The notes beneath the pieces were generated by a model that did not search any database, was not told the origin of the DNA, and saw only the letters and a program-made list of their open reading frames with translations. Below are positions 1-17,265 of a DNA stretch of 29,768 bases, piece after piece. The DNA comes from a virus. Location of the stretch: positions 1 through 29,768 of the IMG/VR virus record IMGVR_UViG_3300017598_000103, one strand, 5' to 3'. Position 1 is the stretch's first letter. The number at the start of each line of letters is the position of its first letter. The position numbers were made by a program, and so were the translations under genes.

Positions 1-1392
1 CTGTAGGTCATCACTATCACCTAGTAATAATTTACCGCCATCAGATAGGTCTACATTACCAGTAAAAGTAGCATCCTGACTTGAATCAATACGCAACCCA
101 ATATTTCCAGCACCATCACTAATAACTATTTGATTAGATAATGCAGCATGGCTTGAGCCAGTATAACCCCCTATATACACATTATAGTTACCACTTGTTA
201 ACGCATTCCCTGCATTAACACCTAAGCCTATATTATAACCCCCGGCTGTAGTGCTTATTGCATTAAGCCCTACAGCAGTGTTATTGTCTCCTGTCTGTAA
301 TGTTGTTAAAGAACTCTTACCAATAGCTGTATTACCTTTACCAGAAGTAATAGAATCCCCTGCATAAGACCCAACAATTGTGTTATCTGCCCCTGTACAA
401 ACATTGAGTGCGTTATATCCTACGGCTGTATTGTCATCGCCTGTTATTGTTAATAATACCCCGCTACCTAAAGCAGCATAACCTAAAGCTGTATTCCTAT
501 TAGCTGTGGTTGCTGATGCTAAAGCAGCAGAACCAAGAGACACACTATTTATTCCAGATGTTAATGCTGCAGAAGCCGTATAACCAATCGCTGTGTTATT
601 TGCGCCCGTAGAATTATTTAAAGAAGATGCGCCAACTGCTGTATTATTAGATGTTGTATTAGCTAATAATGCATTTAATCCAACAGCAACATTGTTAGCC
701 CCACTAACATTAGCTCCAAGAGCATCTTGTCCGACAGCTGTGCAATTAATTGCTGTCGTCATAGCATCTCCTGCACTTTTACCTACAGCAGTATTCCCTG
801 CACCAGTGGACAAAGCTAAAGCAGCGCTTCCCACAGCAGTTATTTCATTGCTTACTTGTGCCCCACCAGCGTTATAACCGAGAAATGTTCCTGATGAGCC
901 TGTATATACTAAACCTGCTTGATACCCTACCCCAACATTATTTGAACCAGTTACAACATCTGTTAAAGCATTCACACCTACACCAGTATTACCTGAACCA
1001 GAAGTAACGCTATCTAATGCTGCTGTACTTAATGGTGTATTGTTACTGGATATTGTGCCTATCATTGCTGCTGCTAAGGCTATTGTAGGGGAATTACTAT
1101 TTTGCGTAGTTGTGGCATCTCTTAATGCCTGAGTAGCTGCTACAAAATCACCTGCTGTAGGGAATACATATGCAGGTTGTATAGTTTGAGAAGCATTAGG
1201 CCATGGATCTACTAGATGTATAGTGGTTACTGGGCCAGCAGATTGTTCTGCATAATTTATCTCTACTGGGGGAAATGATCCAACAATTAGAGCATCACCT
1301 GCTGATATGTTGACTGGATCTTCATCGGACACAACATCTACTAGTAATGAACCATTAGCTATTGTTACAGACGCTGCGGTATACCAAGTCAT
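1..1392 (-). CDS. NTAVG-repeat adhesin / tail fibre (3' end outside window)
   Basis: The frame is open from an ATG at 1392 to the window edge, giving 464 residues without a stop. The start has an AGAAGG ribosome binding site seven bases upstream. The N-terminus (MTWYTAASVTIANGS, then a GDAL motif near residue 32) has the style of short N-terminal domains shared by many phage fibre and virion proteins. From about residue 130 to 430 the protein is a run of short repeats of the type NTAVG-x-x-AL (variants NTALGYAAL, NNVAVGLNAL, NTAIGKSSL), spaced mostly 14 to 25 residues apart. Such repeats resemble the left-handed beta-roll head repeats of YadA-like trimeric adhesins and occur in phage fibres. 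The inferred role is a trimeric receptor-binding or distal fibre protein. It sits last in the tail module behind its own candidate promoter. The C-terminus, which may hold a chaperone domain, is not visible. Confidence 0.8.
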   Translation of the reverse strand, partial: MTWYTAASVTIANGSLLVDVVSDEDPVNISAGDALIVGSFPPVEINYAEQSAGPVTTIHLVDPWPNASQTIQPAYVFPTAGDFVAATQALRDATTTQNSNSPTIALAAAMIGTISSNNTPLSTAALDSVTSGSGNTGVGVNALTDVVTGSNNVGVGYQAGLVYTGSSGTFLGYNAGGAQVSNEITAVGSAALALSTGAGNTAVGKSAGDAMTTAINCTAVGQDALGANVSGANNVAVGLNALLANTTSNNTAVGASSLNNSTGANNTAIGYTASAALTSGINSVSLGSAALASATTANRNTALGYAALGSGVLLTITGDDNTAVGYNALNVCTGADNTIVGSYAGDSITSGKGNTAIGKSSLTTLQTGDNNTAVGLNAISTTAGGYNIGLGVNAGNALTSGNYNVYIGGYTGSSHAALSNQIVISDGAGNIGLRIDSSQDATFTGNVDLSDGGKLLLGDSDDLQ

Positions 1393-1439
1393 ATTTACAC
1401 CTTCTCTAGTTGTTTTATGAAATTATACATTAAAAACCA

Positions 1440-1468
1440 ATTAAAGCTATACTAATAGGTAATGTTAA
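1440..1468 (-). promoter_or_regulatory. Candidate sigma70-type promoter for the NTAVG adhesin
   Basis: On the minus strand the sequence shows TTAACA (five of six matches to the -35 consensus), a 17-base spacer, and TTTAAT (five of six to the -10 consensus). It lies in the 81-base gap between the 1991-residue fibre gene and the adhesin gene. A second possible -10, TATAAT, occurs a little further downstream at 1427-1422 but lacks a good -35. The gap is AT-rich and otherwise empty. Use by host RNA polymerase is an inference. Confidence 0.45.
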
Positions 1469-1473
1469 GCATA

Positions 1474-10037
<8,564 letters not shown>

Positions 10038-10856
10038 TTAGTCCTCATAATAGTAAGGTTGATCAGCACCAAAATTCCAGCCATCACCGCCACCTATATC
10101 AATTAGTGGAGGTCTAGCCCAGTGGTAAGAGAATGAAACCTTAACAAACTGCACGCCTGTAGCAGCAACTGTATCAGTAACTGTCACTCGGTACGTAGCC
10201 TCTGCCGTTTCTGTTTCAGTTATAGCAGCGGGTGCACTTAATGTAGAACATGTAAATGTAGGGTTAGCAATACTTGTACTGTCGATAGAAATATCTGCGT
10301 GCCCCTCGACTACTTCCCACAAATAAGTGTCTGCGGCGCTAACTATAGGCTCTGCTATCGTTGCAATAACCTGCCGCGTCATATTAGTTTGTGGGTCTAC
10401 TGCACCTGCAGGAGCTGTATTAGAGGTATGTGTGTATGTATACGCAGCAGAGTATAAGTTGTCATCAATAAGCGCTGTTACTGTTGGGTCTACCCCTGCC
10501 AAAAGAATAATCAGTGAGTGCCCATCCACAACTACCGGCTCAGGAGCAACAGGATAGTCATACTTGTCTATATCATTGTAACGAGTTTCAAGCACTGTTA
10601 CTGCAGCATCAACCGTCCATGCCATCCACGAAATGGTATCGTTAGTACTAGCTTTAAAAAAATTAGTATAACCATCGAAATTAGCAGATAAATCAGAATT
10701 GACATCAACACTATCAACAGGCTCATAAAAAGGACGAATAGTCTTATCAGTGAGGCGAGCGTTAACAGCATGTGACGCAGCCTGCTCAGGCAACGCGTAA
10801 TTAGGAACACGTGGGGTTACTCCAGTAAACTGTTCAATTGCGATTTTTTTAGCCAT
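10038..10856 (-). CDS. N-terminal part of a split nozzle protein with Ig/PKD-like C-terminus, 272 aa
   Basis: The opening (IEQFTGVTPRVPNYALPEQAASHAVNARL) matches what I know as the N-terminal signature of phage nozzle or tail tubular-B-like proteins: FxGxxPRxxxxxLPxxxAxxAxNxxL. The WMAWTVDAAVTVLE stretch near residue 78 also fits that family. In those relatives one polypeptide continues into the propeller. Here the frame enters an Ig/PKD-like region (about residues 110-250, with YLWEVVEGHADISID and YRVTVTDT) and ends in an acidic Tyr-rich tail. The next gene then starts at once with the propeller part. I infer a two-chain nozzle. The start overlaps the stop of the giant gene as TAATG. Confidence 0.6.
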   Translation of the reverse strand: MAKKIAIEQFTGVTPRVPNYALPEQAASHAVNARLTDKTIRPFYEPVDSVDVNSDLSANFDGYTNFFKASTNDTISWMAWTVDAAVTVLETRYNDIDKYDYPVAPEPVVVDGHSLIILLAGVDPTVTALIDDNLYSAAYTYTHTSNTAPAGAVDPQTNMTRQVIATIAEPIVSAADTYLWEVVEGHADISIDSTSIANPTFTCSTLSAPAAITETETAEATYRVTVTDTVAATGVQFVKVSFSYHWARPPLIDIGGGDGWNFGADQPYYYED

Positions 10857-13800
10857 TAGTCATTGTACCTTTTTTTACGCCTTTCAGCACGCGCTTCTTT
10901 TTTCCACTCTCTCCAAAGACCCGGTGAAGTAATACCAAGTATTGGGGTAGTTCTTTGCACAAACTCAGGGCTAAAAGGCCCATATTTAACTAAAGTATCT
11001 AAATGCCCCATTGTCGGGCCAAGCGCGCGTATCACACCAGACTGCCCAAATTGCTCAGCATCATAGAAAGACATCATTAAATCTACCGGGCCGAGCACGC
11101 CGGAAGCGCGTACTAAATCAACTAAACGTTCACCAGCGCCCATCTTCTCTAAATACTTATCTCGACGTTCTTCGTAGTCATCATCAGCTAACTCTCGAAT
11201 ACTAGCTTTAAGTTCTTGCGATAAGTAAGCTAAAGGAACGGCCATTGTACCGATAACAACTAAAGGTAAAGCAGCATTCATTCCAGCAAGCACGTGAGCC
11301 TTATCTGCACGTCGTGCACCACTATAGCGATCAGCCATAGTCTTCCCTAGTTCCGGGATGATGTCTGCGCCATACGCGTAAAAGAAACTTTTCAGCTGGC
11401 TAATCAGCATAAAATGCGGGTCATTACCAGACACCGATTTTGACATAGAAGTAGGTCGAGCTACATGGTGGTCTGCAAAATTCAACAAAGCATTTGCCAT
11501 AGGGGACAGCGTACTGGTGCCTTCTATAAAACTCTTTCTACCTTCTTTATCCCATTGTAATACTTGTTCTGGAGTAACCCCAAAACGTTTCATCGCTTTA
11601 GCATCACCAGCTTTTGCTTTTTTAATGAAGTATTCCGCCCCAATATTACTAGCTATAGACCGCAAGGAATTATTAAATAGTATGTTTAAATTATAGGTAA
11701 ATAATTTCTCCATAGCCGCGCGAGGTTTATTACCCTGCACTTCGAAATCAGAAGAATCTATAAACCCGGTAGCTGTTAGTGCGTCAGGAATAGCTCCCAT
11801 TAAGCGGGCGAGCTCCATAGAATTATTCCGCGCTTGTTTTATAGCCTCTTTTACCGACATGCCTTTTTCTACATTCTGCGAGATTTGTTTTGTATAATCA
11901 CCAGTATCCCGAACAAATTGTTTTAGCCCTTTCCACGCGGCTTCTGGGTCTTTACCAATAGCACCAGCCATTAAAACACCAAACTCCGGGATAGAACTTA
12001 AAGTAGAAAAAGCCAATACAGTATACGCTTGCACCACAGTTAGCCACTGCATAGATTTTCTAATTTTTGGGTTTAGCTCTCGGCCAAGCAAACCATCCAT
12101 CGCGTTCATACTCTTCCTTGCTTCGTGCACCGCGTCAAGACCTTTAGTTTCATTAACCGTCTCAAGTAATTTTAGTTTTTTAGCTCCAGCAACCCATACA
12201 TCAAACATAGCTTTTTCTTTCTTATTACGACGAACCAGCCCGCGTTTGTTAGCATCTACCATAGCCTTTTTTAGAGCCTCTGGGTCTTTATCACGCACTG
12301 TATACCCATAATTTCTGAGTACAGAAGGCATATCCTCAAGACTTTTAGTTTCATAACCACCGAAAGTCTCTTCATAATTCTTTTGCTTCATCATAGAAGA
12401 AACATAAACCTCCATAACCGCACGAGGGTCTTTATTCAACCACCCAGCGTCAAACGCTGCTGCTTGGTAGTCAGGGTCAACAAGAATACGTTTCTTTGCA
12501 GATGCTGCTTCAGGGCCAAGACTTTCACCATCAGATTGTTCAAGGATACTATCGGCTATAGCGGTAGCGCTCTTTTTATTATCTAAAAGATGCATAGTTC
12601 CGTCATACCCACGATAAGAAAAAGGTTTCCCATTTTTACCCCTCATCAAAAACTTAATGAATCCTTCTTTATCTGCACGTATAACGTCCTGCATATGTAT
12701 TTGTGGGAAGTATGGACGCCCGTTAATAGTTAATTCTAAAGACCCAAAATGCTTTACAGAACTTTCTTGCATATTCTTTATAACCTGCTTAAAAAACCCT
12801 TGCATCTTGTCTGTAACTGGCGTCCCAGTTTTTCCGTGAATATAATCAGAAAACCCCTGCTCCATCTCCACTTCACTAAACTCACGGTATATATTATTTA
12901 ACATAGCCTTGAACTGTGACTCATCCGCATGAAACTGTCGTTGGTACTTTTCGTACAAACGACCGAGCATAGGGCTGACTCTTTTTACTCGCCGCATACT
13001 TGTTAAAAAAGGAGTAACCACATCCAGAGAGAGTTCTTTAACTCGAATAGCTGTGTTCTTTGTAAATACTTCTCTAAGCCCTTTAGTGATTTTATTCAAA
13101 GGGATACGTTCACGAGGAGTGAATTTTATCTCATCGACAACACCGCCAACTTCATATCCTTCTGCTTGGAGCTGCTCGTTTCTTTTTTGAGTAGCCTCTT
13201 CCATTGACAAAGTGATAATTCTTTGCGACTTTGTCTTTTTGTGTTTAAGCTCCCTAATCAGCCCTCTAACATGTGGGTTATTAATATCGCTGGAAGGAAC
13301 TAAATACTCTTGCGCTACTGCTGTAGAAGTAGCACCTACTACCTGTACTACCCCCGGAGTATTTGTTTTTTTATATATTTCTGTAGGACTCAACGCAGCT
13401 TTTGGGCGAAGAACTCTATTTGCCCTTTCTACTCCAGTACGTTTAACACGGGTTATGTAATTAAAGGCTCTTTTTTTATTATTGAAATAGACATCGCCTT
13501 TTAGCATACCATCATTAACTCTAGTTTTATAAAGTGTCGCTTGGTTCTGTGTTTTTACAGTTTCTAACTTACTAACTAGTGGCGTGTTTGCAGGGATTTC
13601 CGTTTCTATAAATACTCCAACCGCTCTTCCTTTTCTTACTTCTACTAAACGCGTCTGAATACTTTTTTCTGAAAGTTTCTTTGTACGTGTTTTAGACTTA
13701 ATAATATTAATCGCGCGTCCAGCACTATCTTGCTCTACCTTACCCATTAACTTTGAGTTATCAGCTGCTATGGCCTCAGTAACACGAATAAGCCTCGCAT

Positions 13801-16800
13801 TTAAAGAAGTACCCATAACCCCAAAAAATTCACGTACTGCCTCAAACAGCCGGTGTAAAAAACCTTTGCCTTTTAAGTATTCCACTAATAATGGATTAGA
13901 GCGACCAGAAGCCATAAACTCAGAAACTGAGTTTATATTATTAGGGTTAGTCTCAAAAGCCGCAATAATATCTTCGTTTGTTATGATATTGTCTTTAGCT
14001 AGTTGCTTTTTAAAATCTTTGTATGTTTTTAGTATTTCTTCAGAAAAATTAATTAGCCGCCCTAGAGACTCTGCATCTGTATCTGTCAACTGCTTCAAAA
14101 CCGCTACATGTTTTGTGTCTGTGATATTTTGTAAAGTATTATTTTGTACCCTTGTAATAAGTTCTTTGACTGAACCTTTTTTATCCCCAAACTCAGCAAA
14201 TACAGAATCAGCCACTGCGCCATGAAACATTGAAACCGAATGCATTAGTTCATGCAACAATACCTCGCCACCAAAACCTTCGGGTACTTGATATGCTACT
14301 TTAGCGTTATCCGGTAAGTAAAGCGTGGCAAACGCAGTTTTTTTCTTTGTTTCTGGACTGTATGTGCCCTTACCTTCAGATTCTTTTGAAAGAACAAAAA
14401 TATTAACGTTATCAGGCAAATTCTTTAGCGTATTTTTAAATTGTTTTTGCAGTGTACGCGGCAAAGCCCGTTCAAATATTTTTTGGACTTCTTCACGAGT
14501 AAACATTGTATAATTATTATTACCGCTAGCTTCATCCTCAATATACTTATGGATTTTATTTTGCGCCTGAGATAGTGCTGATTTTCTTCTTTTCTTGTTA
14601 ACTTTAAAAAAGCTAGCTATAGACTCAAGATCCAAATCGCTTTTTTGTTGCGCTTTTTTTAATAGTTTGTCGGCCTCTTTTTTTAGTTTAACTCTCTTCT
14701 TAGCCTGTTTAATAGCCGCCATAATACTTGCTGTTTCTTTCCCTGCACTTCTTGCTTTATCATACTGCTTTTGTAAATCTTGAAGCTCTACTGCTTCCTG
14801 ATCCATCAAGATTTTTTCATCGGGGGCTTTATCCCGTTTTTCCTGCTGTGTAATTTGGTCTTCAATACCAGTATCAGTTTCAATTTTCTCTGTAATAGTC
14901 AGTTGCTCATCCATAGCCTGACCTTCAGAAATAGTCTCTACTTCTGAGGCTTGTTCTTCAGATAGCACAGGATTATCAACTTCTGCAGTTTGTGCAAGCT
15001 CCTCTTCTGTAGGAGCACGACCTGTTTTTTCAGCTTCAGCACGTGCTATACGTTCTTTGTCTTTAATTTTTTCTACTTTTTGTGGTTCAAGTTGAACTCC
15101 GCCAGAAGGGGCACCTGTGCCTCTTCCAGCTTCACGAGCTGTTTCTTTCTTTTTGGCTATTTCTTCGTTAATTTTTCTGTCTGCTACGCGCTTCTCATCG
15201 TGCGCATCAAGCTCGGCTTCTTCCTGCCTAATAATAGACTCTCGGATCTCCAAACTCGCCTCGGGCGACATACGTTCTATAGATTGTTTTGGGAAGTCCT
15301 TCTGCATTTTTGCCATAGAAACTTCTACATCAGCCTCAGTAACTATTGTATCTTGCACTACAGAATGTACACTACCGTCTTCCATAATATTCGCTGCAAC
15401 TATAACAACGGGTTCAGTACCTGCAATTTCAGATTCTGCCAATACCTGTGTTTTAGGCTTAGCCCATTTTGGTTGCGTAACAATATTCGCTTCTTCTGCC
15501 GACTGCTCGTTAACTTTAGCTTCGTATTCTTTTGCTAACTTTCTACTCTTAAAATAAGTGCGTCCCTTTTGGGTACTATCAAGCTCAACTACAAAGTAAC
15601 CGTTTTCATCCCGTTTACCAATAAAACGAGCCTTTTGGCCTTCAGGAAGCGAAACGCTATCATCTGCATCAAAAACCGCTCTTTTCTGCCCACTGTTGAG
15701 CATCTCAAGTTGACTTTCAATACTACGGCGGGCCTCTGGATCAGTCTGTGGCACATCTTCAGCAGTTACTACTCCTTCGTCATCTCTTTCAGCGCGTTTC
15801 TTCTTAATATCTTCGAGCCGCGCCGCGCGGCTCATTTTTTGTCCTGCAGTTTGTACAACAGCTCCGGGGAGGCCGATAGCCTTACCAGCAGCAAAGCCGA
15901 CTACGAAAGACTCGAGCACCGCATCAGTATCTTTATCGCTCCACTCGCGATCTAAACTAGTATTAACCGCCACTGCATCTGCAACGGCTTGGAACGCTTC
16001 AGTCGTGCCCTCAGCCGCAGCTGCTTGCATAACTTTAAAAGGTACCCGCTTAAACATTTGGGCACGAGTTAGTTTAGCTTTTTTGGCTGTCTTACTAGCA
16101 CGTAAGCCCATACCCACAAGACGGTTTAATCCGGGGATAGCTGCAAGGCCGACCATATCAGCCGCACCTTTTACAAGACCTGTGAACCAAACCTTTGAAT
16201 CATTAGATATACCTTCGCGGTCAAACGTAATTTTAGTCTCACCGGTATTCATACCTATTGAAGCTACACCTGCACCAACAGCTGCTCCACGCTTATAGCC
16301 AGTAGCCATAGCTGCTTTTTTCAAATCCGCACGATCTTTAACGAACTTTTTCGCCATCGCTTTTGTAACTAAAGAAGTTCCAGCTATTTCACCGCTTGCA
16401 AGACGTGCAGTAGCGGCTCGCATTGCAGCACCGCCTATACCGCCAGTAGCAAGAGCTGAAGCAATGGTTGTTCCTATATTTGGAACTTGCTCAATAAGTG
16501 TTTCGTATACAGAGCCAAGTGATTCTGCAAAACCTTCAGCTTCTGTCCATGACCTAGTCTCGCGAGGATTAAGCATCATGGTAAGAGTATTTTCGTCAAT
16601 GCCTGCCTGTGCTAATTTAGATAGTCCTTCAGAACCAACAGAGTCACCAACCAGTTTCATAAGCCCATAACCCATCTGCTGGACTTGATCTATTCCACGG
16701 TCTATGGCCTTGCCGTGCATACCGCGCTTAACAGTAGAGCCTATACGTTCAGAGTTACCGCGCACGCGTTTGATGTATTCTGCTTGGTTTCGTTGGTGGG

Positions 16801-17257
16801 TATCAAAATCGGAACGTTGTTGTGCAGTAGGCGCATTTAAACCATGGCCTCTATTATCTAACAAAAACTTGTTAGCTATAGCTTCTTGTTGTGGGTCAGA
16901 AGAACTAGTAGGGAACGCTTGCCCGCGCGACAAAAGCTCATGGGAAAGTAACTGCCCTGCAGCGTCTCGTCGGTCACCAAGTCTACGGCCATAGTAACCG
17001 CGCTCATGCCAAAAAGAATTACCGCCAAACTCGCTGGTAGCTCCCTTCTCATATTTCTGCGCCGTTTCAAACGCATCTTCAGCTCCGGGCTGAGGTCGCC
17101 CGTATCGCCCTTTCATCTCAGGCGTGTTTACCCCTTTTAAACGCAGCGCTTCATCGCTACCATAAGACGTACTATCACCTTCTACACCATAAAGTGTATC
17201 ACCATCATAGGCCTTTAAATCTTGCTGCTCTTTAAGAAAAATATCATAAGCACTCAT
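10856..17257 (-). CDS. Giant ejection (internal virion) protein: SNase-like + zincin-like domains, 2133 aa
   Basis: Residues about 14-120 resemble the staphylococcal nuclease fold: DGDT (Asp18, Asp20), LRLKGVNTPE (Arg39, Asn44, Glu47) and YGRRLGD (Arg91), followed by LLSRGQAF. The catalytic Arg, Glu and Arg are present, but the second calcium-ligand Asp is Asn44. Hydrophobic, Gly/Ala-rich segments lie near 256-285, 366-385 and 447-470, with an EGTTEAFQ motif at about 413, as seen in polyvalent phage proteins. A charged, coiled-coil-prone stretch covers about 680-900. HELMH (1002-1006) with a downstream SEFMA (Glu1113) indicates a zincin-type metallopeptidase domain. Further hydrophobic helices lie near 1736-1765 and 1990-2013. 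Position and size match T7 gp16 (1318 aa), the ejectosome protein that crosses the cell envelope, though I see no lytic transglycosylase motif. Start: ATG at 17257, with a weak GCAGGT-type site. Confidence 0.78.
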   Translation of the reverse strand: MSAYDIFLKEQQDLKAYDGDTLYGVEGDSTSYGSDEALRLKGVNTPEMKGRYGRPQPGAEDAFETAQKYEKGATSEFGGNSFWHERGYYGRRLGDRRDAAGQLLSHELLSRGQAFPTSSSDPQQEAIANKFLLDNRGHGLNAPTAQQRSDFDTHQRNQAEYIKRVRGNSERIGSTVKRGMHGKAIDRGIDQVQQMGYGLMKLVGDSVGSEGLSKLAQAGIDENTLTMMLNPRETRSWTEAEGFAESLGSVYETLIEQVPNIGTTIASALATGGIGGAAMRAATARLASGEIAGTSLVTKAMAKKFVKDRADLKKAAMATGYKRGAAVGAGVASIGMNTGETKITFDREGISNDSKVWFTGLVKGAADMVGLAAIPGLNRLVGMGLRASKTAKKAKLTRAQMFKRVPFKVMQAAAAEGTTEAFQAVADAVAVNTSLDREWSDKDTDAVLESFVVGFAAGKAIGLPGAVVQTAGQKMSRAARLEDIKKKRAERDDEGVVTAEDVPQTDPEARRSIESQLEMLNSGQKRAVFDADDSVSLPEGQKARFIGKRDENGYFVVELDSTQKGRTYFKSRKLAKEYEAKVNEQSAEEANIVTQPKWAKPKTQVLAESEIAGTEPVVIVAANIMEDGSVHSVVQDTIVTEADVEVSMAKMQKDFPKQSIERMSPEASLEIRESIIRQEEAELDAHDEKRVADRKINEEIAKKKETAREAGRGTGAPSGGVQLEPQKVEKIKDKERIARAEAEKTGRAPTEEELAQTAEVDNPVLSEEQASEVETISEGQAMDEQLTITEKIETDTGIEDQITQQEKRDKAPDEKILMDQEAVELQDLQKQYDKARSAGKETASIMAAIKQAKKRVKLKKEADKLLKKAQQKSDLDLESIASFFKVNKKRRKSALSQAQNKIHKYIEDEASGNNNYTMFTREEVQKIFERALPRTLQKQFKNTLKNLPDNVNIFVLSKESEGKGTYSPETKKKTAFATLYLPDNAKVAYQVPEGFGGEVLLHELMHSVSMFHGAVADSVFAEFGDKKGSVKELITRVQNNTLQNITDTKHVAVLKQLTDTDAESLGRLINFSEEILKTYKDFKKQLAKDNIITNEDIIAAFETNPNNINSVSEFMASGRSNPLLVEYLKGKGFLHRLFEAVREFFGVMGTSLNARLIRVTEAIAADNSKLMGKVEQDSAGRAINIIKSKTRTKKLSEKSIQTRLVEVRKGRAVGVFIETEIPANTPLVSKLETVKTQNQATLYKTRVNDGMLKGDVYFNNKKRAFNYITRVKRTGVERANRVLRPKAALSPTEIYKKTNTPGVVQVVGATSTAVAQEYLVPSSDINNPHVRGLIRELKHKKTKSQRIITLSMEEATQKRNEQLQAEGYEVGGVVDEIKFTPRERIPLNKITKGLREVFTKNTAIRVKELSLDVVTPFLTSMRRVKRVSPMLGRLYEKYQRQFHADESQFKAMLNNIYREFSEVEMEQGFSDYIHGKTGTPVTDKMQGFFKQVIKNMQESSVKHFGSLELTINGRPYFPQIHMQDVIRADKEGFIKFLMRGKNGKPFSYRGYDGTMHLLDNKKSATAIADSILEQSDGESLGPEAASAKKRILVDPDYQAAAFDAGWLNKDPRAVMEVYVSSMMKQKNYEETFGGYETKSLEDMPSVLRNYGYTVRDKDPEALKKAMVDANKRGLVRRNKKEKAMFDVWVAGAKKLKLLETVNETKGLDAVHEARKSMNAMDGLLGRELNPKIRKSMQWLTVVQAYTVLAFSTLSSIPEFGVLMAGAIGKDPEAAWKGLKQFVRDTGDYTKQISQNVEKGMSVKEAIKQARNNSMELARLMGAIPDALTATGFIDSSDFEVQGNKPRAAMEKLFTYNLNILFNNSLRSIASNIGAEYFIKKAKAGDAKAMKRFGVTPEQVLQWDKEGRKSFIEGTSTLSPMANALLNFADHHVARPTSMSKSVSGNDPHFMLISQLKSFFYAYGADIIPELGKTMADRYSGARRADKAHVLAGMNAALPLVVIGTMAVPLAYLSQELKASIRELADDDYEERRDKYLEKMGAGERLVDLVRASGVLGPVDLMMSFYDAEQFGQSGVIRALGPTMGHLDTLVKYGPFSPEFVQRTTPILGITSPGLWREWKKEARAERRKKRYND

Positions 17258-17265
17258 ATAACCTG

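Noticed and set aside
593-877. Plus-strand ORF of 94 codons
   Set aside because: It is antisense to the NTAVG repeats, has no ribosome site, and its Ala/Leu/Pro repeats mirror the periodic coding strand.
13770-14225. Plus-strand ORF of 151 codons inside the giant gene
   Set aside because: It lies wholly antisense to a well-supported coding frame and shows no recognisable domain or ribosome site.
14990-15557. Plus-strand ORFs of 182 and 146 codons, the first Phe/Cys-rich
   Set aside because: They overlap each other and are antisense to Lys/Glu-rich coding sequence of the giant, which naturally yields Phe-rich shadow frames.
10856-17257. Lytic transglycosylase or endolysin domain in the giant protein, as in T7 gp16
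   Set aside because: I found no catalytic Glu motif of that type at the N-terminus, where a nuclease-like domain is seen instead.
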